Source of the DNA: Cytophagales bacterium
GTDB taxonomy: Bacteria > Bacteroidota > Bacteroidia > Cytophagales > Cyclobacteriaceae
Reading direction: 5' to 3'
DNA length: 63,556 nucleotides
NCBI GenBank assembly: GCA_020402945.1
Contig: JADBYQ010000091.1
Coordinates: 1 to 63,556 of the forward strand
In this document: positions 61,358-63,556 of the stretch, one piece after another
Layout of the letters: the number at the start of each line of letters is the position of its first letter
Numbering within the stretch: the first letter of the stretch is position 1
Notes under the pieces: model-generated
Databases searched by the model: none
Told to the model about the DNA's origin: nothing
Seen by the model: only the letters and a program-made list of their open reading frames with translations
Translations under genes and position numbers: made by a program

Positions 61358-62783
61358 CCAACCTGCGGATTTTGTAATTCAAGTAAGCCATAAGTACGGT
61401 CATCATAGGGCTGATGATACAAAAGAAACAATAGGGTGCATAGGTCCATGTCGAGATGCCCAGCACTTTTGATTGTGTCGCTCCGCAGGTGTTCCAGGGA
61501 ACTAAAACCGAGGTAACAGTGCCAGCGTCTTCTAGTGTTCTGCTTAGCAATTCAGGCTTGTAACCACGCTTCCGATAAGTGTCGGCAAACATTCTGCCAG
61601 GCACGGCAATGGCCATGTATTGATCACCTGCCGTCAAGTTGAAGAAAATACTGGTGACGGCTGTTGAGGCAACAAGCGATCCGGTTGAGTGTGCCCATTT
61701 GATAATTTCTTCCACGATTCGTTTCAGCAAACCGCACGATTCCATAACACCACCAAAAATCATTGCACCCAAAATCAACCAAATGGTATTGAGCATGCCG
61801 GCCATTCCACCAGATGAAAGCAGTTCACTGATCATCGCGTTGTCTGTTTGTATGTTGATCGATAATGCTAACGATTTCATGACGGCTACGAAAGATGATT
61901 TTACGGGGTCATCGGTAATACCTGAAACCTGGGCGATAATCTGGGGTTGGAAAATAATGGCAAAAATTCCACCTAAAATGGAGCCGACAAGAAGGGCAGG
62001 AATAGCCGGTACTTTGCGAACGATCATGAACAACACGAGTGCCGGCACTAAAAATAAAATAGGATTCAGGTTGAAAGCGCTATCTATAGAGGTTAATACG
62101 GCATCTGTATTTACGACTCCGGCTGTGTCTAGCGTAAAACCCCAGATAAAAAAAATGATCAGCGTGATGATAAGTGTAGGCACCGTTGTAATCACCATAT
62201 ACCGAATATGGGTAAACAAATCCGTGCCGGCCATTGCCGGAGCCAAGTTGGTAGTATCCGACAATGGTGACATTTTATCACCAAAATAGGCGCCTGAGAT
62301 CAAGGCCCCAGCGATTACACCTTCGTGGATACCCAGTGTTTTTCCAATGCCGAGCAGCGCGATGCCCACCGTGGCAATCGTAGACCAGGAGCTGCCTGTG
62401 GCAAGAGAAACAATACAGCAAACAATGCAAGCCGCAAATAAGAAAAACGTAGGGTTCATGATCTTCAGCCCATAATAAATCATGGCGGGTACAATGCCGC
62501 TCAATAGCCATGCGCCAGAGAGCGAACCAATCACTAACAGAATCAGCATTGCGCCCATGGCTGAACTGATACTTTTGACAATACTAATTTCAATTTCTTC
62601 CCACGAGTGGCCTAACCTCCAGGAGACAATACCCGCGACAGACGCAGCAAGCACTAGTGCAATTTGATTAGGACCGTCTGTCGCGCCCGACCCAAATACA
62701 ATGACATTGATTGCCAAAAGAATAACAAGAATGAAAATGGGGATGAAAGCATGAAGTAGAGTTGGCCTGCTAGGTTTCGTCAT
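61338..62783 (-). CDS. nhaC: Na+/H+ antiporter NhaC family
   Basis: 481 residues with 11-12 membrane helices. NhaC/YuiF-type features include SGAYFGDKMSPLSDTTNLAPA and GDQYMAIAVPGRMFADTYRKRG and PWNTCGATQSKVLGIS (each conserved in the family). It exports Na+ for H+ across the inner membrane. The start is the Met at 62783 (MTKPSRPTLLHAFIPIF). The stop overlaps the start of the exonuclease gene. Confidence 0.93.
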   Translation of the reverse strand: MTKPSRPTLLHAFIPIFILVILLAINVIVFGSGATDGPNQIALVLAASVAGIVSWRLGHSWEEIEISIVKSISSAMGAMLILLVIGSLSGAWLLSGIVPAMIYYGLKIMNPTFFLFAACIVCCIVSLATGSSWSTIATVGIALLGIGKTLGIHEGVIAGALISGAYFGDKMSPLSDTTNLAPAMAGTDLFTHIRYMVITTVPTLIITLIIFFIWGFTLDTAGVVNTDAVLTSIDSAFNLNPILFLVPALVLFMIVRKVPAIPALLVGSILGGIFAIIFQPQIIAQVSGITDDPVKSSFVAVMKSLALSINIQTDNAMISELLSSGGMAGMLNTIWLILGAMIFGGVMESCGLLKRIVEEIIKWAHSTGSLVASTAVTSIFFNLTAGDQYMAIAVPGRMFADTYRKRGYKPELLSRTLEDAGTVTSVLVPWNTCGATQSKVLGISTWTYAPYCFFCIISPMMTVLMAYLNYKIRRLDDAPTE

Positions 62784-62894
62784 CGGGTCATTTTAGGCGG
62801 TTAAGGTAAGAATAAGTGTTGAAGTTTTAATGGCATCAGTTTTCAGTCATTCAGATTGATTTTTATTCATAACTTTTCGCTTTAAACTTGATTT

Positions 62895-63404
62895 ATGTTC
62901 GATATGGCCAAAATACTTGAAAAAGCCAAGCATTCTGGATTTTACCTAAAGCTGTTAAACTGGGGCCTGTACCGCATGGTACCCTTCAACAAGCCGCATG
63001 GTTTTCGAGTTGTTGAAATAGATGACTTCCGGTTAAAGACATTGATGCCTTACAGAAGAAGTAACTTCAATCATATCAAAGGCTTGCACGCGTGTGGGTT
63101 AGCCACTATTTCTGAGTTTGCGACCGGATTCTTGTTGTTGAATGCCTTGGGTCAAAAAAAATATCGAATGATATTGCAAAGATTAGAGGTCAACTATTTG
63201 TATCAAGGGAAAATGGACGCAACCGCAGAGTTCAAGATTTCCAAGGAATGGATCGAAGAGAAAATAGCGATTCCCCTAAAGACGCAAGACACTGTGGTCG
63301 TTCCTTGCGAAGTAAAGGTGCATGACACAAAAGGCAATCATCTGACAACCGCAGTGGTGCATTGGCAGTTTAAGGAATGGAGCAAGGTGAAAACCAAGAC
63401 TTGA
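62895..63404 (+). CDS. DUF4442 family protein (hot-dog/thioesterase-like)
   Basis: 169 residues from ATG 62895; the Met at residue 4 (62904) is an alternative start. NHIKGLHACGLATISEFATG fits the DUF4442 hot-dog fold, which may bind acyl-CoA. Substrate unknown. Promoter-like TTTAAACTTG is poor. It is preceded by the divergent nhaC gene, 111 bases away. Confidence 0.8.
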   Translation: MFDMAKILEKAKHSGFYLKLLNWGLYRMVPFNKPHGFRVVEIDDFRLKTLMPYRRSNFNHIKGLHACGLATISEFATGFLLLNALGQKKYRMILQRLEVNYLYQGKMDATAEFKISKEWIEEKIAIPLKTQDTVVVPCEVKVHDTKGNHLTTAVVHWQFKEWSKVKTKT

Positions 63405-63430
63405 CAATTTTCTAATTTGCTTTAGCTTTG
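63401..63430 (+). promoter_or_regulatory. Bacteroidota promoter TTG-N19-TAGCTTTG near the right edge
   Basis: TTG at 63401-63403, 19 bases, then TAGCTTTG at 63423-63430, a very good TAnnTTTG promoter, overlapping the end of the DUF4442 gene. It drives something past the window edge. The last ~125 bases have no recognisable gene; an ATG at 63550 is the only start and could begin the next one. Confidence 0.55.
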
Positions 63431-63556
63431 ATTTGTAAATAGTTATTTTATCATTCTTGTCCGACTAAACTAGTCTAAAAAGTCATATTTCCGTAGGGGA
63501 ATTAGGTCTTAAAATGACGCTTCGTTTTTAGGGGTAGTTGCCTTACGCGATGAACA

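Noticed and set aside
1-63556. CRISPR array, rRNA or tRNA genes.
   Set aside because: No regularly spaced direct repeats of 24-40 bases and no tRNA or rRNA signature were noticed on reading; a dedicated tRNA scan was not run.

Overview
The window reads as a chromosomal segment of a Bacteroidota bacterium, most likely order Cytophagales. Supporting signs: a gldA-gldF-gldG operon, DUF3078 and DUF5686 outer-membrane proteins, carboxypeptidase-regulatory-domain proteins, many ~800-residue FtsX/MacB-like permeases, an ABC permease fused to an M1 peptidase, a carotenoid-synthesis membrane protein, little sign of Shine-Dalgarno sequences, and several TAnnTTTG (-7) promoter elements. No rRNA, tRNA, CRISPR array, phage or intact insertion sequence was recognised.

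Layout. 1-9 kb (plus strand): LysM lytic transglycosylase, single-domain response regulator, DUF3078 porin-like protein, GNAT acetyltransferase, HerA-like ATPase and leuS. leuS carries an in-frame mobile DUF559 (Vsr-like nuclease) element with palindromic ends inside its editing domain. 9.0-9.7 kb is a scar with nested palindromes, an IS3-like transposase tail and a second gene fragment. 9.7-15.6 kb: lipid-type ABC exporter, penicillin-acylase family hydrolase, an unreported-looking 35-residue Lys/Glu-rich protein, galM lipoprotein and a VOC enzyme. 15.7-31 kb is a minus-strand block: four FtsX-like permeases, a TonB-type regulatory-domain protein, a two-domain GH2-like sugar-binding protein, a small secreted protein and an OmpR/histidine-kinase pair. 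31-38 kb holds ion transport (Kup, NDH-2, Ca/Na exchanger, CorA, MscS) with a coiled-coil lipoprotein. 38-48 kb: polyprenyl synthase, TlpA-like thioredoxin, gldAFG plus DUF4340, dnaN, Rieske oxygenase. 48-63.5 kb: a fifth FtsX permease, carotenoid protein, fabH, an ABC ATPase with the permease/M1 peptidase fusion, DUF5686 protein, a truncated SbtA pseudogene, a DEDDy exonuclease, NhaC and a DUF4442 protein.

How parts may work together. Two FtsX transcription units share a palindrome (CCGATTACGGACG core) 72-74 bp upstream of sigma54-like TGGCATTG...GGG elements, suggesting common enhancer-dependent control. The OmpR/kinase pair sits beside three TGTAAC-type half-sites spaced exactly 10 bp apart upstream of the small secreted protein, suggesting that this gene is its target. 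gldA, gldF, gldG and the DUF4340 gene overlap by 4-7 bases and form one translationally coupled operon.

A recurring, unexplained element is a long imperfect hairpin whose arms are themselves tandem repeats of ~11-14 bases. It lies just 3' of stop codons at five places (15.1, 15.7, 18.2, 23.8 and 53.2 kb), each time with different sequence. All statements come from reading the sequence; no similarity search was run.
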